6,123 nt of DNA from an uncultured Bacilli bacterium (lineage in GTDB: Bacteria > Bacillota_I > Bacilli_A > RF39 > UBA660), in NCBI GenBank assembly GCA_910584255.1, contig CAJTXV010000053.1:1-6123 (forward strand), given 5' to 3'. The notes under the pieces are model-generated. The model was not told the DNA's origin, did not search any database, and saw only the letters and a program-made list of their open reading frames with translations. Made by a program: the position numbers and the translations under genes. Positions 1-5,173 of the stretch are shown here, piece after piece. The first letter of the stretch is position 1; every line of letters starts with the position of its first letter.

Positions 1-35
1 AAAATAAGATATAAATATTAAATTATTTACATCTT
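1..35 (-). terminator. AT-rich terminator of the last hydrolase gene
   Basis: AAGATGTAAATA (35-24) and TATTTATATCTT (17-6) form a twelve-pair stem with one G-U and a six-base loop, followed by T-rich sequence at the window edge. The stem is nearly all A-U, so efficiency is uncertain. Confidence 0.55.
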
Positions 36-41
36 AAAGTA

Positions 42-53
42 TACTTGTAATTT
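42..53 (-). repeat. Boundary motif variant after the last gene
   Basis: The hydrolase TAA stop (54-52) begins TAAATTACAAGTATACTTTA. It matches the consensus at 10 of 12 positions, then repeats the TATACTTT-AGATG block seen at 4192-4216. Confidence 0.45.
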
Positions 54-858
54 ATCTCTTAAGATATTTTAAAACTTTTTCATTAAAGTCTTTTGCTTCT
101 TCATAAACTGCGTGTCCATATCCTTCATATAAATATAGTTCACTATTACTAATCCTTTCTGCTATTTCCTTTGAAGAATTTACACCTACAATACTATCTT
201 GTTTTCCACCAATTATTAAAGTAGGACATTTAATTTTATCTAAATCGTCGTATACATTATGGGTTAAACAAGAATTAGCTTGAATAATAAATCTATCATA
301 ATCTTTTGGTTTGCAAAACCTCCATAGAATATTATAGTATTTTCTGTATTTCTCTAAATACTTTTCACTATAAGATTTTTCAGCTGTATCTATAAATATA
401 TTTTTAAAATCTTCTCTCTCTGCTAACTGAATCCAGTTTCCAACAACATTATTTATCATTTCATTAGTCTTTGAAGATGTGACTGCTAAAACTAATTTAT
501 TTACTCTTTCTGGATTGCTGATTGCAATACATTGTGCTATCATTCCACCTTGAGAAACTCCCATTATATCAGCATTTGTTATATTTAATAAATTCATTGC
601 TTCAACTATATCTTGTGACATATTTCTTGTTGTAAATCCTCTTGTTAAATTGTTTCTTCTACTAAACACATATACTGTATATTCTTTAGCAAATTGTTTA
701 TACATAAATGCAAGTGTAATAGCCATACCTTTAACAGTTCTTAATCCATCTCCAAGTCCTGGTATTATAATCAGATTTTTATTTCCTACACCAAAACTTA
801 TATAATCCATATCACTTTGGTCTATTTTTATATTATTATTTTTTGCATTATAAAACAT
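52..858 (-). CDS. Alpha/beta hydrolase (single-gene unit)
   Basis: The protein has 268 residues, full length for a cytosolic alpha/beta hydrolase. The triad is complete: nucleophile Ser102 in GVSQGG (100-105), acid Asp221 in GGKQDSIVG (217-225), and His249 in EGYGHAVYEE (245-254). LIIIPGLGDG (29-38) forms the oxyanion-hole strand and loop. The stretch around 134-203 is the helical cap that sets substrate choice. This pattern matches the general lipase/esterase or acyl-transferase-like hydrolases; a specific substrate cannot be named. TGGAG about ten bases before the ATG supports the start. It has its own promoter behind a terminator and its own downstream hairpin, so it is probably expressed alone. 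Its stop codon again opens a boundary-motif variant. Confidence 0.93.
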   Translation of the reverse strand: MFYNAKNNNIKIDQSDMDYISFGVGNKNLIIIPGLGDGLRTVKGMAITLAFMYKQFAKEYTVYVFSRRNNLTRGFTTRNMSQDIVEAMNLLNITNADIMGVSQGGMIAQCIAISNPERVNKLVLAVTSSKTNEMINNVVGNWIQLAEREDFKNIFIDTAEKSYSEKYLEKYRKYYNILWRFCKPKDYDRFIIQANSCLTHNVYDDLDKIKCPTLIIGGKQDSIVGVNSSKEIAERISNSELYLYEGYGHAVYEEAKDFNEKVLKYLKR

Positions 859-875
859 TACTTCAACTCCATTTC

Positions 876-887
876 AAATTACTATTT
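876..887 (-). repeat. Boundary motif variant in the leader of the last gene
   Basis: AAATAGTAATTT matches at 9 of 12 positions and is followed by GAAATGGAG. That gives the same motif-then-GAAA-then-ribosome-site order as the internal junctions, although it follows a promoter rather than a gene. Confidence 0.4.
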
Positions 888-899
888 ATCTGTGAGTTT

Positions 900-927
900 A
901 TTATATCAAAAAAGAGCAAATCATAAA
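900..927 (-). promoter_or_regulatory. Candidate promoter for the last hydrolase gene
   Basis: A perfect -10 TATAAT (905-900) lies 16 bases after TTTATG (927-922), again placed in the loop and 3' arm of the preceding terminator. It gives a leader of about 35 bases before the ATG. Confidence 0.5.
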
Positions 928-940
928 TACGGTTTGCTCT
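908..940 (-). terminator. Intrinsic terminator after the hydrolase fragment
   Basis: AGAGCAAA (940-933) pairs with TTTGCTCT (920-913), eight pairs plus a G-C beyond one mismatch, followed by six T. It is nearly identical in plan and sequence to the terminator at 6004-6037. Confidence 0.88.
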
Positions 941-943
941 ATA

Positions 944-956
944 AACTGTAAATTTG
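944..956 (-). repeat. Boundary motif variant with one inserted base
   Basis: AAATTTACAGTTT, between the hydrolase fragment and its terminator, fits the consensus after allowing one extra T and one substitution. Confidence 0.4.
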
Positions 957-966
957 GATTATAATT

Positions 967-1200
967 TTAATTATTCTTTTCTATATCTTGCCAATTAGCA
1001 TTGAATAATATTTCTGCATTTTCTCCTATAATTTTTTTTCCTACTTCTTCATCATTTTCTAACTAATATAACATCCATGCCGTCATGTAACCATTCATTC
1101 TTTCTAACATATCTTCGTGTTCAGTTTCTTCTACTCTTCCTAAAACTTTAAATACAGCATTACTCATTTCTTTATATGTATCTTTTAAAGATTCTAAAAC
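967..1200 (-). pseudogene. 3' fragment of an alpha/beta hydrolase with an internal stop
   Basis: From 1200 the frame reads VLESLKDTYKEMSNAVFKVLG, RVEETEHEDMLERMNGYMTAWMLY, a TAG at 1065-1063, then LENDEEVGKKIIGENAEILFNANWQDIEKNN and TAA at 969-967. The blocks TEHEDML (carrying the presumed catalytic His), GYMTAW and the terminal EIL-N-WQD resemble the C-terminal third of a group of clostridial alpha/beta hydrolases of dienelactone-hydrolase type, where the stop position is normally Gln (CAG to TAG is one change). The Ser and Asp of the triad and the whole 5' part are missing, and an in-frame TAG precedes the fragment at 1203-1201. It is non-functional as a hydrolase. It is followed by a boundary-motif variant and a terminator, showing it was once an ordinary member of the array. 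Family call from memory of sequence patterns. Confidence 0.65.
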
Positions 1201-1203
1201 CTA

Positions 1204-1364
1204 AACAGGAAGAAAACAATTTTATTACATACTCTAAATCCATGTTTACTTACAAATTGTTTATTTTTTGTAATGAATGGTATTTAAGAAATATACTAGA
1301 AAGTCCCAAAAGTATTTTAGCATTGCTAAACAAAAATCCAAAAGAAACAAATCAGTTTAATTAG
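1204..1364 (+). other. Opposite-strand open frame, probable gene remnant
   Basis: This is the only plus-strand frame with protein-like composition. From about 1204 it reads KQEENNFITYSKS and, later, EWYLRNILESPKSILALLN, with a balanced mix of charged, polar and hydrophobic residues, ending TAA at 1362-1364. The same DNA read on the minus strand gives broken, hydrophobic frames. No ribosome site or promoter was found, and the frame would begin inside the neighbouring pseudogene. It may be the 3' end of a gene inserted in the opposite direction, or chance. I do not recognise the sequence. Confidence 0.25.
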
Positions 1365-1398
1365 TCTAATAGAAAAATTATAAATTTTCTTATACATT

Positions 1399-1421
1399 AA
1401 AAACAGACCATACCTAGTCTG
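1399..1421 (-). terminator. Intrinsic terminator of the seven-cistron unit
   Basis: CAGACTA (1421-1415) and TGGTCTG (1410-1404) form seven pairs with a GGTA loop, followed by five T. The stem and the trailing TTTTTAATGTATAA match the terminator at 4824-4850 closely. No convincing -35/-10 pair follows this copy. Confidence 0.8.
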
Positions 1422-1431
1422 ACTTTTAATT

Positions 1432-1812
1432 TTAACAAGATATTGTTAATATATTTCCATTGTTATCAAAAATAGCAAATTCATCTTTACCATAAAAAGT
1501 TTTATGAAGTTCTTTAGCAATTTCTACCTTATTTTTTAATTCGTTATACATAGCCAAAACATCATCAACAGTTATAAATAATGTAAATGTTGGTACTATT
1601 TCATCAGTTTTTAAAGTGGGATATTCGCTAATTAAGTTTTCTTGTTCTTGTAACATTATAGAAATTTTATCCTTATTTAAAATAGCAAAATTCAAAACTT
1701 CTCCTTCTTCTGGAACACTTAGTACTTTAGTGAATCCTAATTTTCCTTCATAAAATCTTACTGTCTCTTTTACATTTTTAACCATAATATTGGTTGTTAT
1801 TGTTTCATACAT
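1432..1812 (-). CDS. VOC-family protein (glyoxalase/bleomycin-resistance/dioxygenase superfamily)
   Basis: The protein has 126 residues, the standard length for a single VOC domain pair. The paired beta-alpha-beta-beta-beta modules are recognisable: TTNIMVKNVKETVRFYEGKLGF (6-27), with the usual DTVRFYxxxLGF-type helix, and PTFTLFITVDDVLAMYNELK (74-93). The end reads FAIFDNNGNILTISC. In metal-dependent members the last strand usually supplies Glu (DPDGNxxEF); here that position is Thr123, so classic glyoxalase-type metal binding is doubtful, and a binding or resistance role is at least as likely. GGAGG lies nine bases before the ATG. It follows the AraC gene by 64 bases and ends at the operon terminator. 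Its substrate is unknown. Confidence 0.9.
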   Translation of the reverse strand: MYETITTNIMVKNVKETVRFYEGKLGFTKVLSVPEEGEVLNFAILNKDKISIMLQEQENLISEYPTLKTDEIVPTFTLFITVDDVLAMYNELKNKVEIAKELHKTFYGKDEFAIFDNNGNILTISC

Positions 1813-1876
1813 ATATTTCGACCTCCACTATGATTATAAGAAAATAACTCAAAATAATATTGTAAAAAACGGACAA

Positions 1877-2656
1877 TTATTCGTAATCTTCTATTATTTT
1901 TAATGGTGAAATACCAGTATATCTTTTTATTTCTTTTATAAAATGAGATTGATCATAAAAACCACAAGATAAAGAAATATCTATTAAATTCATCTTATTC
2001 TCTAATATTAAAGTCAGGCATAGATGTAATCTTAATATGTTTAATAATACTTTTGGTGATACTCCAAAGTTTGTTTTAAAAACTCTATATAAATTTCTTT
2101 CATTATATCCAAATTCTTTTGCAATACCAGTTACACTTTGCTCACTCGGATTCTCATATATTTTTTCTACTACTTTCATAAATGGTATTTCTTTTTGTTC
2201 TTTTGTTTTTTGTAATAAATAGCGCTTTAAATATTCTATTCTTTCATTTGTATTTATTAAATCTAATATGCTATCTATACTAATTTCTTTTTCTATATCA
2301 CTAAAAGGTATTTCATTATCCATAATTTTCTCTGCTGCTATATTAAAAAGTTGATAAAATATACCAGGCTTTAATCTAACACCCATATAATCTATCTTTT
2401 TATCTAATTTAAAATCTTTAGTTTCTTTACTAAATCCTGCAAAACAAATTGTACTATTTATAAAATCTATAACAATATCAATACAAGCATCTGGTAAAAT
2501 ATTATTCGATATGGTCTTATTTAACATTTTCTTTGAATTCATTGTCCAAATACACATACAATAATTTTCAAGTTCCCGTACTGTATATTCTTTATACTCT
2601 ATATTTTCCTTAAATTCTTTGTCTAACAAATATGGTATTTGTTTTGGATAATACAT
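1877..2656 (-). CDS. AraC-family transcriptional regulator with N-terminal DUF6597-type domain
   Basis: The protein has 259 residues. The N-terminal half carries the pattern seen in DUF6597-type AraC regulators: ILPDACIDIVIDF (53-65), FAGFSKET (72-79) and MGVRLKPGIF (91-100). The C-terminal AraC DNA-binding domain (about 160-255) has a first helix-turn-helix around SVTGIAKEFGYNERNLYRVFKTNFGVSPK and a second ending in the signature ISLSCGFYDQSHFIKEIKRYTGISP (228-251). The ATG at 2656 sits eight bases after AGGAAA. A GTG at 2662 in the same frame is the alternative but lies too close to that site. It directly precedes a VOC-family gene, so it may control it in response to a small molecule. The inducer is unknown. 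It reads through from the upstream genes, and I see no separate promoter. Confidence 0.9.
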   Translation of the reverse strand: MYYPKQIPYLLDKEFKENIEYKEYTVRELENYCMCIWTMNSKKMLNKTISNNILPDACIDIVIDFINSTICFAGFSKETKDFKLDKKIDYMGVRLKPGIFYQLFNIAAEKIMDNEIPFSDIEKEISIDSILDLINTNERIEYLKRYLLQKTKEQKEIPFMKVVEKIYENPSEQSVTGIAKEFGYNERNLYRVFKTNFGVSPKVLLNILRLHLCLTLILENKMNLIDISLSCGFYDQSHFIKEIKRYTGISPLKIIEDYE

Positions 2657-2673
2657 ATACACTATTTCCTTTC

Positions 2674-2685
2674 AAATTGTAATTC
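2674..2685 (-). repeat. Boundary motif, 11 of 12 match
   Basis: GAATTACAATTT begins within the TGA stop of the 55-residue gene and runs into GAAAGGAAA, the ribosome site of the AraC gene. Confidence 0.6.
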
Positions 2686-2851
2686 AGCCTTCAATTTTCA
2701 TAATAATATCATAAGCAATCGAACATTCTTCTTTTGATAATTTTGTTTCATTAACTAAATATTCTATTGCACCATCTCTGCTATCAAACTTTTTTAATAT
2801 ATCTCTTACTTCTTTAAATTTTTGGATAATAGCCTGAATTTCAGTATTCAT
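2684..2851 (-). CDS. Small helical protein of unknown function (55 aa)
   Basis: The reading frame encodes 55 residues from ATG at 2851 to TGA at 2686-2684. It is rich in Glu, Lys and Ile and predicted by eye to be two or three short helices (AIIQKFKEVRDILKKFD, about 7-23; GAIEYLVNETKLSKEEC, 27-43; and a final AYDIIMKIE). It lacks a signal peptide, membrane segment or cysteine motif. The second half faintly recalls small ribosomal L7/L12 C-terminal-like helices, but this is too weak to name. It is believed real because a GTGAGATG ribosome site precedes it, boundary motifs flank both ends, and its TGA is followed after 27 bases by the AraC gene start. It could be a small accessory partner for either neighbour; no direct evidence shows this. 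Confidence 0.7.
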   Translation of the reverse strand: MNTEIQAIIQKFKEVRDILKKFDSRDGAIEYLVNETKLSKEECSIAYDIIMKIEG

Positions 2852-2857
2852 AATTTC

Positions 2858-2882
2858 TCATCTCACTTCAAATAGTAATTTA
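2858..2882 (-). repeat. Extended boundary repeat TAAATTA-TTTGAA-GTGAGATG, copy 2
   Basis: The hydrolase stop codon opens TAAATTACTATTTGAAGTGA followed by GATG. It differs from the copy at 4192-4216 mainly in the motif centre and in one A. Confidence 0.6.
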
Positions 2883-3599
2883 TCTAATTAACCTTTTTAT
2901 ATATTCATCTGTACTTTCTCTAAAATAACCACAATGACCCAATGAATCAATTTTGATAAATTTACTATTTTTATATTTTTTAATTCTGGGTAAGCAAAGT
3001 CTTGCTATATCATTTGTACCATAAACAAAAGTTATTTTTCTTTGTGAATCATTTTCTAATTTAGGTACTTCAATATTATAACAACTTTCTAATAAGTTTT
3101 TTAGACTTTCTATTGTTACTATTGGTGCAACATATTGTTGTACTTCTCCCATACCATTAAAGCACTTATTTAATTCTTTCACTGTATTTTCTGGATGTTC
3201 TTTTATATTATGTAAACATTTTTTATATCTATTATAAAAATATTTTTTAATAATGTTTGGAAATTTAAAAATAGGAGCACTATCTACTATTACTTGATCA
3301 ACTTTATCTTGATTATTGCAAAAATAATGAAATGCAATATTACCACCCAAAGAAAATCCTATAATTGCTTTTAATTTATCAATGCTATTTTCTTTTAGAA
3401 ATTCATCAATAATTTTTTCTTCATCTTCCATTGATATATAGTCTGAATCTTCGTAATGTCCACTATATGTTGGAATAATCAAATAATATTTATTACTTAA
3501 TCTATCTATTACAAAATCAAAAAATTTTGCACTTGTAAACATAGGATGTAATAATAATATTTTATCTTTTTTCTTATTCCCATAAGTAACTATTTTCAA
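2880..3599 (-). CDS. Alpha/beta hydrolase (operon copy)
   Basis: The protein has 239 residues with an alpha/beta hydrolase fold. A complete catalytic triad can be read: nucleophile elbow GFSLGG with Ser83, acid Asp197 in YGTNDIA, and His222 in SLGHCGYF near the C-terminus. The oxyanion region is LLLHPMFTS (15-23). No signal peptide is present, so it should be cytosolic. The substrate (ester, amide or lactone) cannot be predicted. The start is TTG at 3599, ten bases after AGGAG; no ATG gives a better start and the sequence from TTG onward matches the usual N-terminal beta strand. The weak start codon may keep expression low within the operon. Its TAA stop begins a boundary repeat leading to the next small gene 28 bases on. 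It is only distantly similar to the hydrolase at 52-858. Confidence 0.9.
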   Translation of the reverse strand: MKIVTYGNKKKDKILLLHPMFTSAKFFDFVIDRLSNKYYLIIPTYSGHYEDSDYISMEDEEKIIDEFLKENSIDKLKAIIGFSLGGNIAFHYFCNNQDKVDQVIVDSAPIFKFPNIIKKYFYNRYKKCLHNIKEHPENTVKELNKCFNGMGEVQQYVAPIVTIESLKNLLESCYNIEVPKLENDSQRKITFVYGTNDIARLCLPRIKKYKNSKFIKIDSLGHCGYFRESTDEYIKRLIR

Positions 3600-3619
3600 G
3601 TTATAATCAACTCCTATCT

Positions 3620-3631
3620 AAATTTTAATTT
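3620..3631 (-). repeat. Boundary motif variant AAATTAAAATTT
   Basis: Eleven of 12 positions match. It lies just after the grpB TAG stop and before the AGGAG ribosome site of the following hydrolase. Confidence 0.5.
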
Positions 3632-3632
3632 T

Positions 3633-4187
3633 CTAATATTTATCCTTATAAACTTTTTTTGCTTTATCAACTATCTCATTAATAAATTTAGTTTTAGCAT
3701 CTGTATATAAATCTCTGTTTGGTTTAAATCTACTATACAATTCTAATTTTAAATTTTCATATTCTTTAGATTTTTCTATATTATCATTGAGATAATCTCT
3801 AAAATATAATTCATCACAATCTCCATATTTCTTTATATGAATATGAAATACTTTATCAGCATATCCATTTATGGTATATCCTTTATTAAATGATATTTTA
3901 CCTGTATTTTCATTCATTAAAAAATAATTATTATTAAGCAATATGTCTTTTACAATCTTTTTATTATCAAAGTCAATTTCTATTAAAATATCTACAATAG
4001 GTTTTGTCTTTATGTTTTTTATCGAAGTACTACCTATATGACTGATTCTCTCAATATAATTACCTAATAATAATTTTAAATTTTGCTTCTCTTCTAAATA
4101 GAACTTTTTAAAATTAGCGTTCGAATCAACAAAAGTTATAGGAAACAAATTCCATAGTTCATCTAAGGTCATATCTTTTAATTTCAT
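3633..4187 (-). CDS. GrpB family protein (UPF0157, nucleotidyltransferase fold)
   Basis: The protein has 184 residues, normal for the stand-alone GrpB/UPF0157 family, which adopts the nucleotidyltransferase fold and often appears as a cargo gene in accessory regions. Visible family marks are RISHIGSTSIKNIKTKPIVD (48-66), carrying the GSTS loop and the acidic strand residues of the fold (D66, E70, D72), then FHIHIKKYG (114-122), LYFRDYL (127-133), and the C-terminal YTDAKTKFI (161-169). The substrate is not known for most members. The ATG at 4187 was chosen because GTGAGATG lies just upstream. A TTG 11 codons earlier (4220) would start inside the previous gene and has no ribosome site. It sits mid-operon, 33 bases before the next hydrolase. 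Confidence 0.9.
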   Translation of the reverse strand: MKLKDMTLDELWNLFPITFVDSNANFKKFYLEEKQNLKLLLGNYIERISHIGSTSIKNIKTKPIVDILIEIDFDNKKIVKDILLNNNYFLMNENTGKISFNKGYTINGYADKVFHIHIKKYGDCDELYFRDYLNDNIEKSKEYENLKLELYSRFKPNRDLYTDAKTKFINEIVDKAKKVYKDKY

Positions 4188-4191
4188 AGTA

Positions 4192-4216
4192 CATCTCACT
4201 TTCAAAGTATAATTTA
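4192..4216 (-). repeat. Extended boundary repeat TAAATTA-TTTGAA-GTGAGATG, copy 1
   Basis: The stop codon of the DUF3781 gene opens TAAATTATACTTTGAAAGTG followed by AGATG. The same block, with a few changes, recurs at 2858-2882, so the repeat covers stop codon, dyad and ribosome site together. Confidence 0.6.
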
Positions 4217-4459
4217 ACAAATAGTATGTGCCGTAATAATTGTGTAACTATATGAGTTAATAGTTATCTTTATATTATCTATTTCACAATACCAATTCTT
4301 ACCTTGCTTATAAATATTACAATTTTTGTCTAAAACTTTGTTTTTACAATAAAGAACTACATCCTCTGTATCCAACTTTAAATTTTTCTTAATTCTTTCA
4401 ATACCCATTTTTGTAGTATGAACTTTATCTATATTTAATAATAGCACTTCTTTATTCAT
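4214..4459 (-). CDS. DUF3781 family protein
   Basis: The protein has 81 residues, about the usual length for this family of small Bacillota proteins of unknown function. The two conserved blocks are both present: an N-terminal DKVHTTKMGIERIKKNLKLD (11-30) followed by DVVLYCKNKVLDKN (33-46), and a C-terminal KNWYCEIDNIKITINSYSYTIITAH (54-78). It has no signal peptide or membrane segment, so it is probably cytosolic. GGAGTG eight bases before the ATG supports the start. The TAA stop (4216-4214) opens a boundary motif that leads straight into the ribosome site of grpB, leaving 26 bases between the genes. No function can be assigned beyond the family name. Confidence 0.85.
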   Translation of the reverse strand: MNKEVLLLNIDKVHTTKMGIERIKKNLKLDTEDVVLYCKNKVLDKNCNIYKQGKNWYCEIDNIKITINSYSYTIITAHTIC

Positions 4460-4474
4460 ATATTATTCCACTCC

Positions 4475-4494
4475 AATATTGTAGTTTGTAATTA
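4475..4494 (-). repeat. Boundary motif, partly doubled
   Basis: Two overlapping degenerate copies, ATTACAAACT and AAACTACAATAT, lie between the yjdF remnant and the GGAGTG ribosome site of the DUF3781 gene. The better copy matches the 12-base consensus at 10 positions. Confidence 0.4.
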
Positions 4495-4546
4495 AAAAGA
4501 ACTTAAAAAATAAATCCTTTAATTTTTATCTTCCTTTGTGCTTTTG

Positions 4547-4690
4547 TTATCTTTTCTTTTGCTTTATTTCAAATTCCAATTTTTTTGGCTCCACACTAAA
4601 AGCAACTTTAGCAACTTCTAATTTATTGTCAATCACTCTTTCAAAAACACCATCAAATAAGACTGTCAATTTAATTTGTACCTTATTCAT
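4547..4690 (-). pseudogene. yjdF: yjdF-family remnant with large internal deletion
   Basis: The frame encodes 47 residues and begins ATG at 4690, nine bases after AGGAGG. The N-terminus MNKVQIKLTVLFDG, followed by VFERVIDNKLEVAKVAFSVEPK, is typical of YjdF (DUF2992). Family members normally run about 130 to 145 residues. Two parts are missing here: the few residues around FWVG after the DG, and nearly everything between EPK and the basic tail, which resumes as KLEFEIKQKKR. After the TAA at 4549-4547, a different frame continues with a lysine-rich, YjdF-like tail (KRKDNKSTKEDKN) to a stop at 4521-4519, suggesting a further small frameshift. It could be a dead gene, or a short reading frame retained so that the riboswitch still gates translation at the head of the operon. 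Loss of the central domain makes normal YjdF activity unlikely. Confidence 0.75.
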
Positions 4691-4699
4691 ACAAATTAA

Positions 4700-4804
4700 C
4701 CTCCTATAAAAATATATAAAGAACGGAAAAACTTAGGAGGCAAGTTACTGATAATAATATAATTATTATGTCTGGACTACCAACCAGAACTGTGTTTTTA
4801 ACTT
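4700..4804 (-). ncRNA. Riboswitch-like structured leader, probable yjdF motif, sequestering the ribosome site
   Basis: Four pairings can be traced. A closing stem joins AAGTTA (4804-4799) to TAACTT (4747-4742). Inside it are a TCTGG/CCAGA hairpin (4788-4771) with the unpaired stretch TTGGTAGT, and an eight-pair ATAATAAT/ATTATTAT hairpin (4769-4751). Immediately after the closing stem, CCTCCTA (4740-4734) is a perfect seven-base complement of TAGGAGG (4706-4700), the ribosome site of the next gene. A closed domain followed by an anti-Shine-Dalgarno strand is the architecture of a translational riboswitch. Because the next gene is a yjdF relative, this is probably the yjdF RNA motif, a class known to respond to azaaromatic compounds. 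The class assignment rests on the neighbour and overall shape, not on a consensus match that I could verify. Confidence 0.7.
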
Positions 4805-4813
4805 TGTATCCTA

Positions 4814-4842
4814 ATTATACATTAAAAAGCAAACTATTTCTA
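4814..4842 (-). promoter_or_regulatory. Candidate promoter for the riboswitch-led operon
   Basis: A perfect -10 TATAAT (4819-4814) lies 17 bases after TAGAAA (4842-4837, four of six -35 bases), which sits in the tetraloop of the preceding terminator. Transcription would start near 4807, just before the structured leader. Confidence 0.55.
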
Positions 4843-4850
4843 GTCTGCTT
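4824..4850 (-). terminator. Intrinsic terminator after the TfoX-domain gene
   Basis: AAGCAGACTA (4850-4841) and TAGTTTGCTT (4836-4827) form a ten-pair stem with one G-U, closed by a GAAA tetraloop and followed by a T run. It closely resembles the terminator at 1399-1421. Confidence 0.9.
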
Positions 4851-4853
4851 ATT

Positions 4854-4865
4854 AAATTGTAATTT
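4854..4865 (-). repeat. Boundary motif AAATTACAATTT, exact copy
   Basis: Exact copy six bases after the TfoX-domain stop codon and four bases before the terminator stem. Here it precedes a terminator rather than a ribosome site. Confidence 0.7.
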
Positions 4866-4870
4866 ATAGA

Positions 4871-5125
4871 TTATTTCCATTCATCAGAAAAGGATTTTAG
4901 ATCCTTTTTTGTTTCTTCTGATAATTCATTAAAATTTGTATCTGTAATTGCTCCCTCAAGAGTATATAAATGGACTAAACATACTTCTGGAAATCTTTGT
5001 TTTAATCGAAAGAGAGTTTCTTTACTTCCAAGTTTTTTCAAATCTTCTGCTGCATTTACACCTATTATTTTCAACTTTCTTTCTAGTTCTTTTCCAATAT
5101 TTCTCATTGAAGTTAACTCTGTCAT
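4871..5125 (-). CDS. TfoX C-terminal domain protein
   Basis: The protein has 84 residues and consists only of the C-terminal domain of the TfoX/Sxy family. Family signatures visible are LTSMRNIGKELERKLKIIG (4-22), with the helix-hairpin-like NIGK turn, AAEDLKKLGSKE (25-36), and VCLVHLYTLEGAI (48-60). Full TfoX/Sxy of gammaproteobacteria also carries an N-terminal domain and activates competence genes. Stand-alone C-terminal versions like this are common in Bacillota and their role is not settled, so a competence function should not be assumed. An AGGAGTG ribosome site nine bases before the ATG supports the start. It is the last gene of its unit, followed by a boundary motif and a strong terminator. 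It may bind nucleic acid or protein through the hairpin fold; that is inference from the family. Confidence 0.9.
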   Translation of the reverse strand: MTELTSMRNIGKELERKLKIIGVNAAEDLKKLGSKETLFRLKQRFPEVCLVHLYTLEGAITDTNFNELSEETKKDLKSFSDEWK

Positions 5126-5139
5126 ACTATCACACTCCT

Positions 5140-5151
5140 AAATTGTAATTT
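5140..5151 (-). repeat. Boundary motif AAATTACAATTT, exact copy
   Basis: Exact copy that runs directly into the AGGAG ribosome site of the TfoX-domain gene, making it part of that gene's 5' leader. Confidence 0.7.
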
Positions 5152-5173
5152 TTAATAATAACTTGTGTGAAAA

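Noticed and set aside
1833..1838. TATAAT just upstream of the VOC gene as a promoter
   Set aside because: No usable -35 is found at 16 to 18 bases, and transcription would start at or inside the ribosome site.
2037..2222. Plus-strand ORF of 61 codons
   Set aside because: It lies entirely inside the AraC gene in antisense, is hydrophobic and phenylalanine/serine-rich as antisense frames of AT-rich genes usually are, and has no ribosome site.
4188..4220. Upstream TTG start for grpB
   Set aside because: It would overlap the previous gene, has no ribosome site, and adds residues that do not belong to the family; the ATG at 4187 has GTGAGATG in front.
4948..5148. Plus-strand ORF of 66 codons
   Set aside because: Antisense to the TfoX-domain gene; its leucine/phenylalanine-rich content is the shadow of a charged helical protein on the other strand.
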